Positions 44,016-56,290 of a DNA stretch of 64,000 bases are shown in pieces. The notes beneath the pieces are model-generated. The model saw nothing but the letters and a program-made list of their open reading frames with translations, was not told where the DNA came from and did not search any database. The DNA is taken from positions 58,759 to 122,758 of the forward strand of contig JAMZAV010006724.1 of assembly GCA_024449915.1 (NCBI GenBank). Reading direction: 5' to 3'. Made by a program: the position numbers and the translations under genes. Origin of the DNA: Sweltsa coloradensis. Its lineage: Eukaryota > Arthropoda > Insecta > Plecoptera > Chloroperlidae. The first letter of the stretch is position 1. Every line of letters begins with the position of its first letter.

Positions 44016-45714
44016 ACCGCGGTTTTACACATGTCCATTATTTTGTTAAAAGTAGTATGCATAATAGAATAATTACGGTACCAGTAGTTTTCTCAGTTCG
44101 TAGTAATTGCATAATTCGTAATTTATTAATTTGGACCAAAGATTTGGCTGTGAATGTGAGGCTTGAGCTGTGCCATAGGACAAAAGTATGCCTACCTTCT
44201 TACAATGGTCTGGAATTCCTCAGAAACAGAGACGCGCGCGGGCTCGGCTTCTACTCCGACGTTGCCAAAATATGCTAAGTAATTAATTGTAATGCAACCG
44301 CGCATTAGATGATCGCTTGACCAAACGAAGCCACTCGTCTTCCAAGGACTTGCTTATATTATCACGGCTTGCCACAGGCGGTCGAAATGCGATAGCGAGG
44401 GGTTGGGAGTTTTCATGATTGTGCGACTACTGAGGGTCTATGCTCTGATGGGAGGGGGCGGGGGGGGGGGGGGGGGGGGCATGTATTTCCGCAAAACTGA
44501 GCGCATGGAAATAAAACGTGGAAAGATGAAAATAGCAGTTAAAAACATTTCTCGAACCAAGTTAATATTATATTGAATCTGCTTTAGATCACAGTGGTCT
44601 ATTCGTAATAATCATTGATTAAAGATGGCTTCTTTAATCAAAGACGTAAATGTATCGTACTAAAGATATCCTTCCTAAAGATCAAATACAATATTGTCAT
44701 TGTTAATGATTTATCAATCTAACTCAAACACAAAGCTCTCGTTGCTAGACGGTCCCGAAGGAGAATCTTATCACATAGGCGGTTTGAAATACGTGCCTGC
44801 TGCGGACCTTGTTTTGATGATTGAGAGAAAATGTCCTCTTTCCGCTATGTCTTTTACGTCATACGTCATACGTGGTCATGCTTTGTAACGAAGTGATTGG
44901 GCAAGGGGGAAATTATATTTTATGAAACACATTGCAACAGGGCATACGCGCCTCACAAGTGCAATTACCATCATTGGGATGAGTATTATGAGATTTTTTC
45001 TTCCACATACAACACTCTAGTATTCTGACTGTATAATTCGTTTCTCAGTGTTGTGTGTCGTTGTGATGTACTGTGTGGTGGTGACAGTGTGGGGTACACT
45101 GGAAAGGGCGGGGGGGGGGGGGGGTGTACCCATCACAAAACCCATCTTCCTACGCGACTGTCTGCACACATAATCCCCCGGGGGGAAAAATTCCATTGAA
45201 TATTTTAACAGAGTTCATTAAATTAAAACATAGTATTATTTGAGGTATTTAGTGAGTTACGGTTATTTTTTATTTTAAATTAATTTTTTGCGATCTTTTG
45301 TTCAAAAAAATATTTTGATTGAACCACACCCATTAGCCATTGTTATGCCTTGATATTAAAAAGCGTTTTGCTCGGGAAAATAAGTCAGGCCCATTCTAAA
45401 ACATATCGTTACAGTGAAATATATAAAAAAATTTACGAAATTTTATTGCACTCGTATTTTTTCTCTGGGTTAGTATTCTTTTTGTACACGAGAAATACTA
45501 CTTCTGTTGACAGCATTATATAGATTGCCAGCAAAGTCCAATCCGGTCCAATCCACCAAAATAAAATAATCGTTAGATTTTAATAACATCGATTCACAGA
45601 CAGTAGAGTTTTTTTTTGTAAATTTATTGGACCGTGACTTGTCCCCGTACCTGAGCAAGGGCCCTTATTTTAATTACTTCCCCTTCGGCTGGGGAGTGTT
45701 TCCCAGAATTTACC
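44016..45714. other. Loop DNA with poly-G runs, no gene recognised
   Basis: Two long G runs (44458-44480 and 45108-45124) are notable. The 62-73-residue frames here have no motifs I can place. In minus frame 45658-45470, DYFILVDWTGLDFAGNLYN looks protein-like but is unassigned. Confidence 0.35.
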
Positions 45715-46090
45715 TTTACTCTTGTCTGTGAAACCTGATGAAATGCACAGATTTCATGCCAACGCAAATCCTGGACCTCACAATGTGACTAAGTCTTTCT
45801 TGTGATGTGAAACAAATCCATTCCAAGAAGATCAATAATATTGTTCATAAAATATTGTTTACAATGAGAAAGAAGATACAAACAATGTTAATTGCAATGT
45901 TGAAGTTGTTGGCCCATTAACCACCAAGTAGGATATTGTCATAATTATCCTTATTTCGTAAACAATCTGTCAATATCCATATCTTAATTAATTGTGTATA
46001 GTCTCCTCATATTCTAGTATTCTGATGATTAGCAAAGGGGATAATTTGACGGCTCTGTTACTCTTGCCAAATTAGATTATTAATTTACTA
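45715..46090 (+). repeat. Third, diverged copy of the inner arm sequence
   Basis: CTTGTCTGTGAAACCTGATG, ATCCTGGACCTCACA, ACAATGAGAAAGAAGATACA and GTCTCCTCATATTC follow the order of 52825-53100 in the right arm, in the same orientation but with more divergence. It shows that this sequence was repeated before the present arms became alike. Confidence 0.7.
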
Positions 46091-46379
46091 TATTGCTACC
46101 TCCTTTATATCCTTTCCTTATAAAATACTTCTTTATCTTCTTTTTTATTTTTCCTTCACTCAGTACAGCATTGCGCCATTTTACATTGAGGTACAAAGAT
46201 AATAAATTTAAAATCATATTATAAAAAAAATAAACGTAATAAAAACAGTTTGAACATTTCAGAAACATACAGTTGTAGGGTACTTTTATCTCGTAATTTA
46301 AATATAGATAAATAATATGAACTATGCATGTATCATCGAATGCTGACGCCATTTCTACCAGTAACCACATACCATGTCA
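46091..46379. other. AT-rich spacer
   Basis: No motif was recognised. The minus-strand frame at 46370-46080 is K/Y/N-rich and not assigned. Confidence 0.3.
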
Positions 46380-49300
46380 GCGGCACCACAAACTACGGCC
46401 GGGTCAGCCATTCCCGAACATGTTCCAACATCTCCGTTTCAGAGGCCAGCCTGGGCACTAACATGAGGGTATCACTCGGGCCACACCAGTAAAATTCAAG
46501 GCAGTCACCTCCAGGCCTATTGGAGTATGCCACGAAGCAGCACACAACCCCTATAATCATGAGTTGGAAACCTTATTTGGCCCCACCCCCGCCAGTGGCC
46601 TTTGTTACATCTCCAACGCGGTCTATGCCCCCAGTTACCAAATCCCGTCCAAGAAGAGTCCATTCCAAACGGCGGAGCTTCAAAAATACGAGTCATCTCC
46701 AGCAATAGAACATATCCAAGATGATCCTACACCCGTCTCCCCTGCCATATCCAGGTGCCAAGGACTGACCTGGAAGAAGTCTCCCAGCCAAAATGACCTC
46801 CCATTAAAAAACAATCATGCCAACATCACAAGGCCATCAACCAAACCATGGTGCCTGACATGACTTTTTTTAGGAACTCCAAAGCTAGACCACCCATTCA
46901 ACCCCTTTGGACATTCCCCCAAATACCAAACACATCGATACCCATCCTTACTTTAACCACTCTCAAGCAGAAAGTGCTTAGGCCAAATGAGTCCAAGCCA
47001 ACATTCATCAACTCATTAAAGAAGTCCAATAACATAGTGATAAGTGATTCCATGTTTGCTGGTTGCAAATTCCTCAAGCCAAAACCCAATAGACACTACA
47101 CACAAGAAATTCATGCAGGTGTTCAACTTCAACAACTTCATAAAGTCCATCTACAACCGTGTCCCGATCCAAAAGTTGCGACAGTGATTCTTCACTGTGG
47201 TATGAATTTGCCTTCATAAGATGAGACCAACGAATATTGGACAGGTGTACCAAGTTAATACATACAACGCAAAAATCGTTTCCCAACGGCAATTATCGTA
47301 TACATTAGCCTTATATATAGAAAGCGATATAAAAATCAAATTATTTACAACGCCAAACGAGGCTATCAAATGGGCATTGCGAGGAACTTGGAGCAGTATA
47401 CGGTCCAATCAAGCCATGTGGTTTAACTGACGCCGACATCTACATGACGGATTACAACCTAACAACTCAGGAGTCTCAAAAATCCAAACAGATTGAGGAA
47501 ATGTGCACACCGTTACATGGCGGCCCTTCCACCCGCAAATCCAGCACCTGAAAAATAAACACTGAAAAAAACTGCCATCAAACGAGGCTAGCTCATCGAT
47601 CCACCTGTCAAAGCCATCTTCCGGTAATCCTGATGGCTACCAAGGAAACCTTCTGTAAGCCTAGAAGAGTCGGCCCACCGGCCTATCGCAACATCGTCTC
47701 TATCCAATCCCGATGTGACTACCATCATGTCTGCAGCCAATCCTAACGCTGCAAGCACAACGTCTCCAGTTGAATCCAGTTTTTTTTTTTTTTTGTCCCT
47801 AGTTGCTATGAAACCCGGCAACTAAATCAAGATATGGACCAGGTATCAGAATCACTGTCTTAAAGCTTCAATCCACTCTACAAAGATGCTTCAGTTAGAC
47901 ACTCAGCCCTGGTTGTCAAGGGACCCTGCTGCTGGTTTAGACCAGCCCTCCCAGCCTAGAATCTACCCGAAAATGCAGTTCAGCCTGAAGATGGACAAAA
48001 CACATCAGCCCAGCCGGATGTAGACAATCCTCAGGCAGATCCAAAACAACAAATTACTCCTATTTGACTTCCCGTAAAACAAAAAGATAATGCCACCACG
48101 TAGAAACCATTCCGTCCCGATTATCTAAAACAAAAAATAAAATCATACCGTTCTCAAATTTTCATAATCTCCCCCCCCCCCCCCCCCCCCCCAAAGGGTC
48201 TCAAGACCACCCATAACTCCATCCGTAGACCAACACATTCTATCTCAAAATCCTAAATTCACAAAGATGATCTAAAAAAAACTGACCTAATCAATACTCA
48301 GCATGTAATCATCACAAAGGCACTCCTAGCATAAATGTACCTTACCATTCGATCTATAAAAAATTAAAGTTGATGAAGTAGAAGTGTTCCTGTTAATTAG
48401 TCGCCAGACATATTCTGTATTTCCGGAAACACTGGTGGTCTGCCTCGGAAGCCATAAAACTTTCAATTCCCAGTACTGTACTTCCCGCATTACTGTAGAA
48501 CCTCTCCATTGGCGGGGTTGCACTATTTGCAAAATCATGCTGTCATACTATCCTTATTCCAGGCATTCATGATAATTGCATTTGAATATAAGTGTTTGGA
48601 GTGTACTTGGAAATCTTGTGGAGAGGAGTAAATATAGAAGTGATCTCCTCTCAGTTTATAGACCACCCTTACTAGGCATCTCACAATTTATTGGACAATC
48701 AGAAGCAACTCTATCCGAGTTACCAAACATTCATCCAAATGCAGCGTTAGTGGTCTGCGGTGACTTCAATATTGATCTCGAAACCATCAAATTAATATGT
48801 TCTTTACAAGACATTCAAACTCCTTGGTCTTATAATAGCGTCAGTATCACTCCAACACGTAAAACTACTACCACCCTACTCTATAGCAACAATCTATTCA
48901 CCACGTCAATTTAGGACACCTTCAAGGGGAAAACTTTACTAGTAGACTCGTGTTTATCAGACATTTTGCATATTCCTTAAATTCGAATCTTCACTAAAAC
49001 TGGAGTGGTCCAAGCTGGATCTAAACGAAAATTTAATGAAAGAAATACTTTTAAAATTCCTTGAACTCCTTCGCAAGATGAGCTCTGGGTTGATGCTCAA
49101 AAATATATATACTGTCAATGGTGTTTTGAGGCATTCCAGTACACTATGTGTTATCTCTTTAACAAAGCCTTTCCAGTTAACAGATGTAATACTCATTAAA
49201 CCAGTTAAATCAAAGAAATGGATTACACTGAGATTCGCTCAGCATCTGCCGACCTCAGGAACCTACATGCACTAGTAGAGAAAAACCAACTTGACCTTAT

Positions 49301-51440
49301 TCATAAAGGCAATTACAATCGTTAAAAATCTTCACTCTAGAAATATAAAATAGCCAAAGAAAATTTAACGGATGGCATTATTTATTTCCACAAGTGATAA
49401 ATATAGGGCATCCTGGAACATTATCAGATCCAGAGACCTCATCATCTACTTCACCTATAAACATGGCATTGTCCGGTTGATGGAAAAGGATCCTAATCCT
49501 TTTGAGGTTGCTTAATAGATTCAACGTGTTCTTTAAAGAAATTAGTGCGATACCTCTTTTTAAAAACTCCTATTGTGTCTGACTATATTGAGGACCAATA
49601 CAAATCAATCTGTTTTATATCCAACAAATCCTACAGGAAATTTGCAAAAACTAATGAAGAATAGCTTCCTAAGTACCTCGTGCGGACATGATGGCATACC
49701 TAGTGCCATCCTAGTGGAAATCAATTAAACTCATTGCATTGCATTCTATCCAACATTATAAACATGTCGTTCGAAACTCGGCGCGTTCCCCACATTTTGA
49801 AGCAATAACAATCGTCCCTATACACAAAAAAGGAAAGAAGGATAATTTAGATAAACTATCCGCCCAATCTCGTTAATCTCATCGTTTCAAAAATTTTTGC
49901 AACTCGTACTGTACAATCGACTTACCTCCTACTCAATAAATATCACATTCTGATGACAGTCAGCATGGCTTCCGGTCTGGGAAATCTACGACGAACAGCT
50001 ATTTTTTCATTATCTCTCATCGCTTTACTCTGCTTTAGGGACAGAGGAGATCAAAAGCCATTCGGGCTTTTTTTTGAATGAGCAAAGCTTTTGAACAATC
50101 GATCATGTAATTCTCCTCAAAACACTAAAGTTCCTTAGCATTATCGCCCTGCACACAGTTGGATAACGTCATTTCTCACTAACCGCAAACCAACGGTGAA
50201 AATAATGTCATCGAAATCACAATTCCTTCAATATTGACCCACTCCCAAAACTAGTGGTGTCCCCAAGGGTTACGCTTGGACCCTCTATTTTTATAATATA
50301 TATAACAGTCTTCCCAAACTCTCTTAATATGGAAAAATTCCAGGGACATTGTAAAAATCGTCTTTCCTACCTTTAATATGTGATGACATCAAACTCCCTC
50401 TCATACCCCCCATAATGTAATTCAATGTGCTAACATCAGCCTGCAAATCTCAAGTCTCACAAATATCATCATACTGTAATTATAGTAGATGGCTATCAAA
50501 ACCGATAAAAAAACAATTTCTTAAATTTCATACTAATGATCGCAATACCCCTAAGCCCAATTATTCGTACTGGAGGTAAGAGTATAGCAAGTGCAAAACC
50601 TATGCAAAATTCTAGGGCTTACTGTGAGAGAGTCTTGAATGGCTTCCACATATCCAGACATTGGCACCGCGTCTGCTAAGTGGTGTTTCATGCTTCGAAG
50701 GGCTAAAACTTCTTGTGAGCTCTTCTACGTTACTCATGGTATATCATCATACATTCAGTCAATTACCATATGCAGTCTTTGGGGTGTCATCTCAAGTCAT
50801 GCTAAATGATATTCATAATACAAAAAAGGGCGGTGAGATAATCGCCGGTATATCAAGGGGAGACATTCATGTAACGAACACATTTCACTAAATCTTCATA
50901 TAATTGACTCTTAAATCCGAATTAATTGTCAGCTTCCACATTTGCACACTCTCATCCTGAACTGTTTTTAACAAAGCAATAAACCACTCTCATAAAACGC
51001 GTACTAAAACTCTAAATATTCATTCCTAACGTTTCAAACCATTCACTATTTAAAAACAGTCCAAGCTACCTCTGTAGTAAAATTTACAATAAATTTCCAC
51101 AAATCCATCAAAAAACGAATACTCCAACATCATTTAGAATTAAAAATTAATCTTTTCTCATTCATACACCCTTTTTATTCCTATAAGGAATTCCTTATTG
51201 CAAAAATTGAATTTAACTAACACATTTGTGTCCATCTTCCTTCTTGTCCATACATAACGTATGTATGTATCTTATCATTCTTATTAATTGTCTCTTAAAT
51301 ATTTTATGTATACTATTTAATTCTAATTCTAATTACTATGCCTAGTTATTCACTCCTCTCTCTCAGGAGGACGGGTATATTTTTACTATGTAAGAATCTG
51401 GAATAACAGAATGAAATGCAAAATGAAAATGAATTATGTG
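46380..51440 (+). pseudogene. Near-full-length decayed LINE (ORF1 with SGNH-like domain, endonuclease, RT)
   Basis: ORF1 remains lie at 46520-47220. VISDSMFAGCKFLKPKP and ATVILHCGMN resemble the GDS and HxGxN blocks of the SGNH/esterase-like domain found in some CR1-group ORF1 proteins. Endonuclease: SVYRPP and VVCGDFNIDLETIK (48650-48790). RT pieces at 49800-50330 include HKKGKKDNLDK, HGFRSGKSTTN, an AFEQSIM/ILLKTLKFL pair from two frames and a damaged PQG...LDPLFL. The extreme C-terminus is traceable to about 51180. The 3' end at 51400-51436 has GAAATGCAAAATGAAAATGA. Dozens of stops and shifts are present, and a poly-C run at 48171-48192 is inserted. It fills most of the loop of the inverted repeat. 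Confidence 0.75.
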
Positions 51441-52694
51441 AAAAGGGCACAACGTGTGTGCAAATGTGGGCCTTTCCGAACCTGCTGGTGAAGACAAAAC
51501 AACCTAATAATATATGATTCTAGAATTGTGATGATGGTTGAATGCTCGCCGAAGAATCCCCATCCTCTCACATTGAAGACTATGGATGAGCTCGTGCAAA
51601 CAGGTTTGACGCGGGAATGCAGAGGTATTTACTTCTTTCTCAAGCATTAAAGCCGTAAATGCGCCACTAAGCGGTAATTTGTGGAAATTTACCAAGCTCT
51701 AAAAAAGACTATTATTTTAAATGTTGATTATATTTTATTATGATTGATCGCACAATTTGCATAGCCTTTGTAAAACTTAACCTGTCAATTCACGTTTTAT
51801 GAAACAAACTCTTAAAAAAATATTTTAAAATAAGTTACAAAAATAAAAAGATCTGTGATTTTTATCGGGCTCTTACTGGCTGATGTTTGCGAGGTGGACT
51901 TTTTTGCTTGAATCGACTTGTTACGATAGCAGAGCCATGTCTGGGTCAAATTCTACACCGGCCCAGACGGGGTAAAGAATTGTAAAATCTCATGCAAATA
52001 CTCGCGCCAGGGTGCAGGCAATTCCATTAAATTGAAATACGATATGCTTTAGTTGTAGTAGGAATTCCACAGATTTACGAAATATAGATAAAACATTGTA
52101 CATTGTTATTTTAAAACGATACAGGATTAAGTCTGAGTATGAGTTTTAGTTTGAAGATGATGAGTTTGTCGGCGACAAGCATGATATTAATTTAATCGTT
52201 AGTTCAACGGTTGCATAGTCAGCAAAACAAAAACTGTTCCAAACCGTAAAGTGAACCAATTAATAGTTAAACGGTTACCGGTACCCCCCCCCCGGTGCGA
52301 GTGGACGCAGTGGACAGTTTATAATTATTAGTTATTTGACAGTGTTGTTCATATTTGGGTGATACTCAATGATTCAAGTTTCTAATTAGTGAAGTAATCA
52401 ATGAAATAAGTAGTTGTTTTATTGCACGTTCAGTTTGAATGCCATAGTAATAGAAGCGTTGAGTGACAAAATATGCTAGAGTCGTGTAAAAGAACTTAAT
52501 TCATATTTTGAATTGATTTTAATTGAGATATTGCTTAACGTCTCATATTTATGCTAAAAATTTTAGACGTACTTGCAACTTTTAAAAATTTTAGGTTTTA
52601 AAATAACTTTCAACTTTGAAAAAAGTTATTATTTGAGCGGTGAACGACGTTTAGAAAGTTTCATTTAAAAAATGAACTGTCCCCAAATTGGGTG
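51441..52694. other. Unassigned loop DNA
   Basis: There is no supported gene. GCGTTGAGTGACAAAATATG at 52454 echoes the outermost sequence of the inverted-repeat arms in left-arm orientation, so another fragment of the same element may be present. A poly-C run occurs at 52286-52294. Confidence 0.35.
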
Positions 52695-54450
52695 GGGGGG
52701 GTCTAGTGCGCGGTTATGTGTACACAAACTAGGAAGCCAGGTAACGTAATAAATCGTATTCGTTGATACAAATCAGTTTTCGAAACGGAGGGGAGAAGAG
52801 ATCTTGGCAAATACGTTGTTACCTCTTGTCTGTGAAACATGATGAAATGCATAGAATTCATGCAACGGCGATTTCCTGGACCTGCTCACAGTTTAAACTT
52901 GCTTGTTATGCAAAACAAATCGTCCCTGAAGATTCAATAATAATTAATAATTGTCTACAATAAATATTGTCACAATGAGTAAGAAAATACAAACAATGTA
53001 AATTACAATGTTGCTGCTGGCCAGATTGCATAATATTGGTCTCCTCTATTCTAATGATTTTTCACTTTATAATTGGACAGCTCTGGCACTCGACAAATTA
53101 AAAGTATTACTTAATTATATCGATTACGTTATTTATTGAAAAGAGCGGTAGCGAGCGAAGCGAAGATTCCATTTTACTACATGGAGAAAAACATCCGGAA
53201 TGTTTTTTTTTCTTTCATTACTTTCTTTCTTTCTTTCTGTTTGTATTATTGTGTGTCTGAATAGCACGATTCGGCTAAACCGACTACTCCAATTGCGATG
53301 AAATTTTATGGAGACCTTCGAAATCTCATGAACCAAGAACTGGCCATGTTTTGAGTGCAATCGAAAAATTATTTCTCATGTAAATCGTAATTTTTACGAT
53401 TTTTTCGATTTTAAAAACATTCTTCGGACTTTATAACACCTTACATGCTTTATCCGAATGTAATGATTTTTTTCACAGAACCTTCATTTTATGAAGTTAT
53501 ATATTGTGTTGAATTCCGAGAACAATAAAAAAATTATTTATCATGAAAAATCAAAATTTTACGTTTTTTTTTTTTTTTTTTAAACTTTCTTCGACTTATA
53601 ACACCTACATGCTTTATCCAAATTTATGATTTTTGCACAGAACCCTAATTCATTAATTAATATATTAGTGAAATTTAAAGCGCATTCAAAAAAAATATTT
53701 TTTATGAAAATCGCAATTTTTACGTTTTTTTTAATTTATGTATTATACATTTTCCCCCCTTGACTTATAACACCTACATGCTTTACCGATTGTAACGATT
53801 TTTATACAGAACCTTTATTTTATATAAATTCATATATTGGTGCGAAATTTGAGCGCAATCAAAAATAATTCCCATGAAAATCGCCAATTTTACGCTTGTT
53901 TTCGTTAAAAAAAATTACGCTCATTCAACAACGCGCCTGAAAAAGCGTTTGCGAAAGGCTCCTTGTATATTTTACTTTATTAACTTACTAATAAGCATGG
54001 CCTTCCTAGAAACAATACCATGCAGCTGCAAAAAACTTTATTACCATGACAGTATTAGAGATTTCTTTAGAAGTTTCAAATATAAAAATAATATTTTATG
54101 TTTTTAAATATATAAAACAAAACAATATATGACATATTCGTTTGTATTTTACACTCGAAAACAAGTTATTTGTTATAAAATAATAATCCCGCGGAAACCT
54201 TAAAAACGAAATTGCTTGTATAAACAATGTATCTTATGTAAAATATTTCCACGCGTTATAATTTAAATTCACATCGGTTCTCCACTAGGGGCCTACGAAG
54301 TTACTCGATGCTGCTAGGTAGCTGTAGCCTTCGCTCGAGCTGCGGGCACGCTGCCTAGCATGTCACGGCAATGTACACATGAGCGGCAGGCAAATTGTTC
54401 CGTACGACACTCAGCATAGGCCGTTAGACTCTAGCTATATTATAGTCACC
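52695..54450. repeat. Right arm of the ~12-kb inverted repeat
   Basis: This is complementary to 42405-44015 along its whole length. It starts at a GTCTAGTGCGCGGTTATGTG region next to a poly-G run (52692-52699) and ends GGCCGTTAGACTCTAGC, TATATTATAGTCACCAACGG. It is about 150 bases longer than the left arm, mainly because its A-type element has one more repeat unit. Confidence 0.85.
53137..53962 (+). mobile_element. Asymmetric A-type element in the right arm
   Basis: It starts TGAAAAGAGCGGTAGCGAGC, then GAAGCGAAGATTCC, and ends CAACAACGCGCCTGAAAAAG, CGTTTGCGAAAGGCTCC. It has four ~120-base units against three in the left-arm copy. The unit-number difference dates part of the change to after the arms were made. 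Confidence 0.75.
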
Positions 54451-54949
54451 AACGGTACAACATTATCTCCTATTGACATTAGAGCAGACATGTGGTTAGA
54501 CCCGCATGTTCTGTGCTGCACTCTGGTGGTGAAGCTAAAAGATCCCCATTGATAGCAGACTTTCGATGACAAGCTATCGCGATGTGTAAAAGACCAAAAA
54601 ATTTTACGGCTACTAAACTTGCAATTGCATTTACGAACACTTACGCCCCTCACAAAATGTATGAAATTTTAATTCGAGTGATGCATGTGTTCTTTTGGAA
54701 TCATGCCGTAAAGTTTTGTTTACATTGGTTAATAGATTCTACCTCTAATAAATGCGTAGGTCTTGACGCGCTCTTAAGTACACAGATACATCGACATAAT
54801 CTATAATCTGATGCAAACCTATAAGGCGCTAGCCGCGCCCCTAAAAACCCAATAAATGTGGAAATAGAGCCATCATTATAATTGGATTTCCACCTTGCAT
54901 TAAAGCATTAATTATTCTTCTTAGATTTTGATTTCAACAAATGTCATTT
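54451..54949. other. Intron DNA outside the right arm
   Basis: There is no recognised element or exon. Plus and minus frames of about 73 residues overlap and neither has motifs. Confidence 0.35.
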
Positions 54950-54960
54950 TATTTATATAT

Positions 54961-54999
<39 letters not shown>

Positions 55000-55095
55000 T
55001 TTTTTTTATTTATTTATTTTTTATTTATTTAACATCTATCCTATTCAGTATTCAGTAATAATTTGACTGATTTTCAAAGGAGGACAACAAAATTA
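54950..55095 (-). mobile_element. LINE 3' tail with (AAAT)n microsatellite
   Basis: A long (ATTT)n run at 54950-55033 is followed by TAACATCTATCCTATTCAG and a TTTCAAAGGAGGACAAC block. This is the same 3' end, in the same orientation, as 39757-39860. Only the last 60-70 bases of the LINE were copied, a typical severe 5' truncation. Confidence 0.7.
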
Positions 55096-55362
55096 AATAT
55101 TATTACATGTAAAAAAAGTACTACTAATGTCACATTGGTTCTCTGAGAAAAAAATGAGTAAATTGTTTGAAAAAAAATAAATATGGGAGTAGTCTACATT
55201 CAAGGTATCTTTCCGATTGGGTAAACAACGGCAACAACTACAAATTTGTTCTGCAAATTTCAAAAAAGTTCAATAAGCACCTCCCCAAACCCCCCTATTT
55301 TCCCTCACAAAGTAAGCATGTGTGGCAAGGAGTGTAATGGAAATAAGGATCTTGTCACTTAC
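55096..55362. other. Intron DNA
   Basis: Nothing recognised between the LINE tail and the donor site at 55362. Confidence 0.35.
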
Positions 55363-55575
55363 CAGGGTTTATGTCCTCTGGTAGCAACCATTGTAGCGAA
55401 CCCATCGCTTCGTTGCTCCTCACTTCCAAACAGTCTGCAGCGCTTTGGATGTTTGGTGTTGGTTAAACGCTCTGAGGAAGTAGGCTTCAAGGCGTCTCTA
55501 GGCGGCTCACGTGACAGGCACTTGCCAGGGTCCAGTTGAAGCTTGCTCAGGGCATCAATGGTCGAATTCATCCAT
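55363..55575 (-). CDS. SMYD4: Probable SMYD4-like linker exon
   Basis: The acceptor CACTCATCTCACTCAG precedes 213 open bases and a strong GTAAGT donor (55362-55357). It reads WMNSTIDALSKLQLDPGKCL with a serine/arginine-rich remainder ending ATRGHKP. The first base completes the split codon left by the exon ending at 56646 (AG|A), so the two exons join in phase. It would correspond to the poorly conserved linker between the TPR part and the SET-N segment. It ends with two leftover bases, while the MYND exon at 39362 needs one, so another exon must lie between 55.36 and 39.36 kb. The family match of this exon alone is weak. Confidence 0.55.
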
Positions 55576-56126
55576 CTGAGTGAGATGAGTGGCTAAAGTG
55601 AAGACAGTCTTTAGCTTCCTGTGGATATACCACAGACATGAAGCAATTTTGTGTTATGTTTTTGTTATATCTTTTCAAAAGTAAAAAGTAAGATGGGTAA
55701 GGCAAAAGCCCTTTTTGGAGGTATGGACTTTTCCCACCTCTGTCAGCAAATTTAATATTAAAATTAGCATTAATAATGTAATTACAAACTGTCGCCCCAG
55801 TACCGACTACTTATCTTATATGAACTTTAGCAGCGGTGTTATACTTCTAAAACCAATAAAATAAATATCTTTATTGTTCTACTCGTTTGGCCGTTATGGT
55901 TTTCCTGGACGTTGACATTCATAAGTACATTTGCTAGGTCGAAAATATAAAAATTATAAAGAAAATAAAAATAAATTCGAATTTAGAGCAACTTACTCAG
56001 TCACGTCATTCACATAACTGATTTTTAGTAGACATTGTATTTAAAGCAGACCAAGCCAACAATGTAGGTGCCGACACAATCAACAAGCAATATATTTTGC
56101 CGAGTCTTGGGGTAAAAGAACCAAGC
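55576..56126. other. Intron DNA
   Basis: No repeat was placed and no gene was seen. AT-rich after 55620. Confidence 0.35.
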
Positions 56127-56290
56127 ACGGGGGGTTTGGGGCCCCCCAACTACAGCCGCCGCGGGCGAAAATGAGGAAAATCATGTTTTTATAGTGTGTT
56201 TGGTGCCTTCTAGAAAAAAAATAAGTAGGTAGAATGCCATATCAAGAAATGCATTTTTTGTACAGGAAACTAGAAAACTATAACTTTTTA
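56127..56290. repeat. Dispersed repeat F, copy 2
   Basis: CCAAGCACGGGGGGTTTGGG, GCGGGCGAAAATGAGG, ATCATGTTTTTATAGTG and AACTAGAAAAC repeat the order of 649-870. It lies in the intron of the SMYD4-like gene. Confidence 0.6.

Noticed and set aside
44458..44480. Poly-G runs (also 45108-45124) as functional elements
   Set aside because: Long homopolymers in a noisy region are as likely to be sequencing or assembly artefacts, and no nearby gene gives them a role.
42405..54450. Inverted repeat as chloroplast, viral or plasmid structure
   Set aside because: No organelle, viral or plasmid genes; the loop holds a decayed LINE and the flanks are a host intron.
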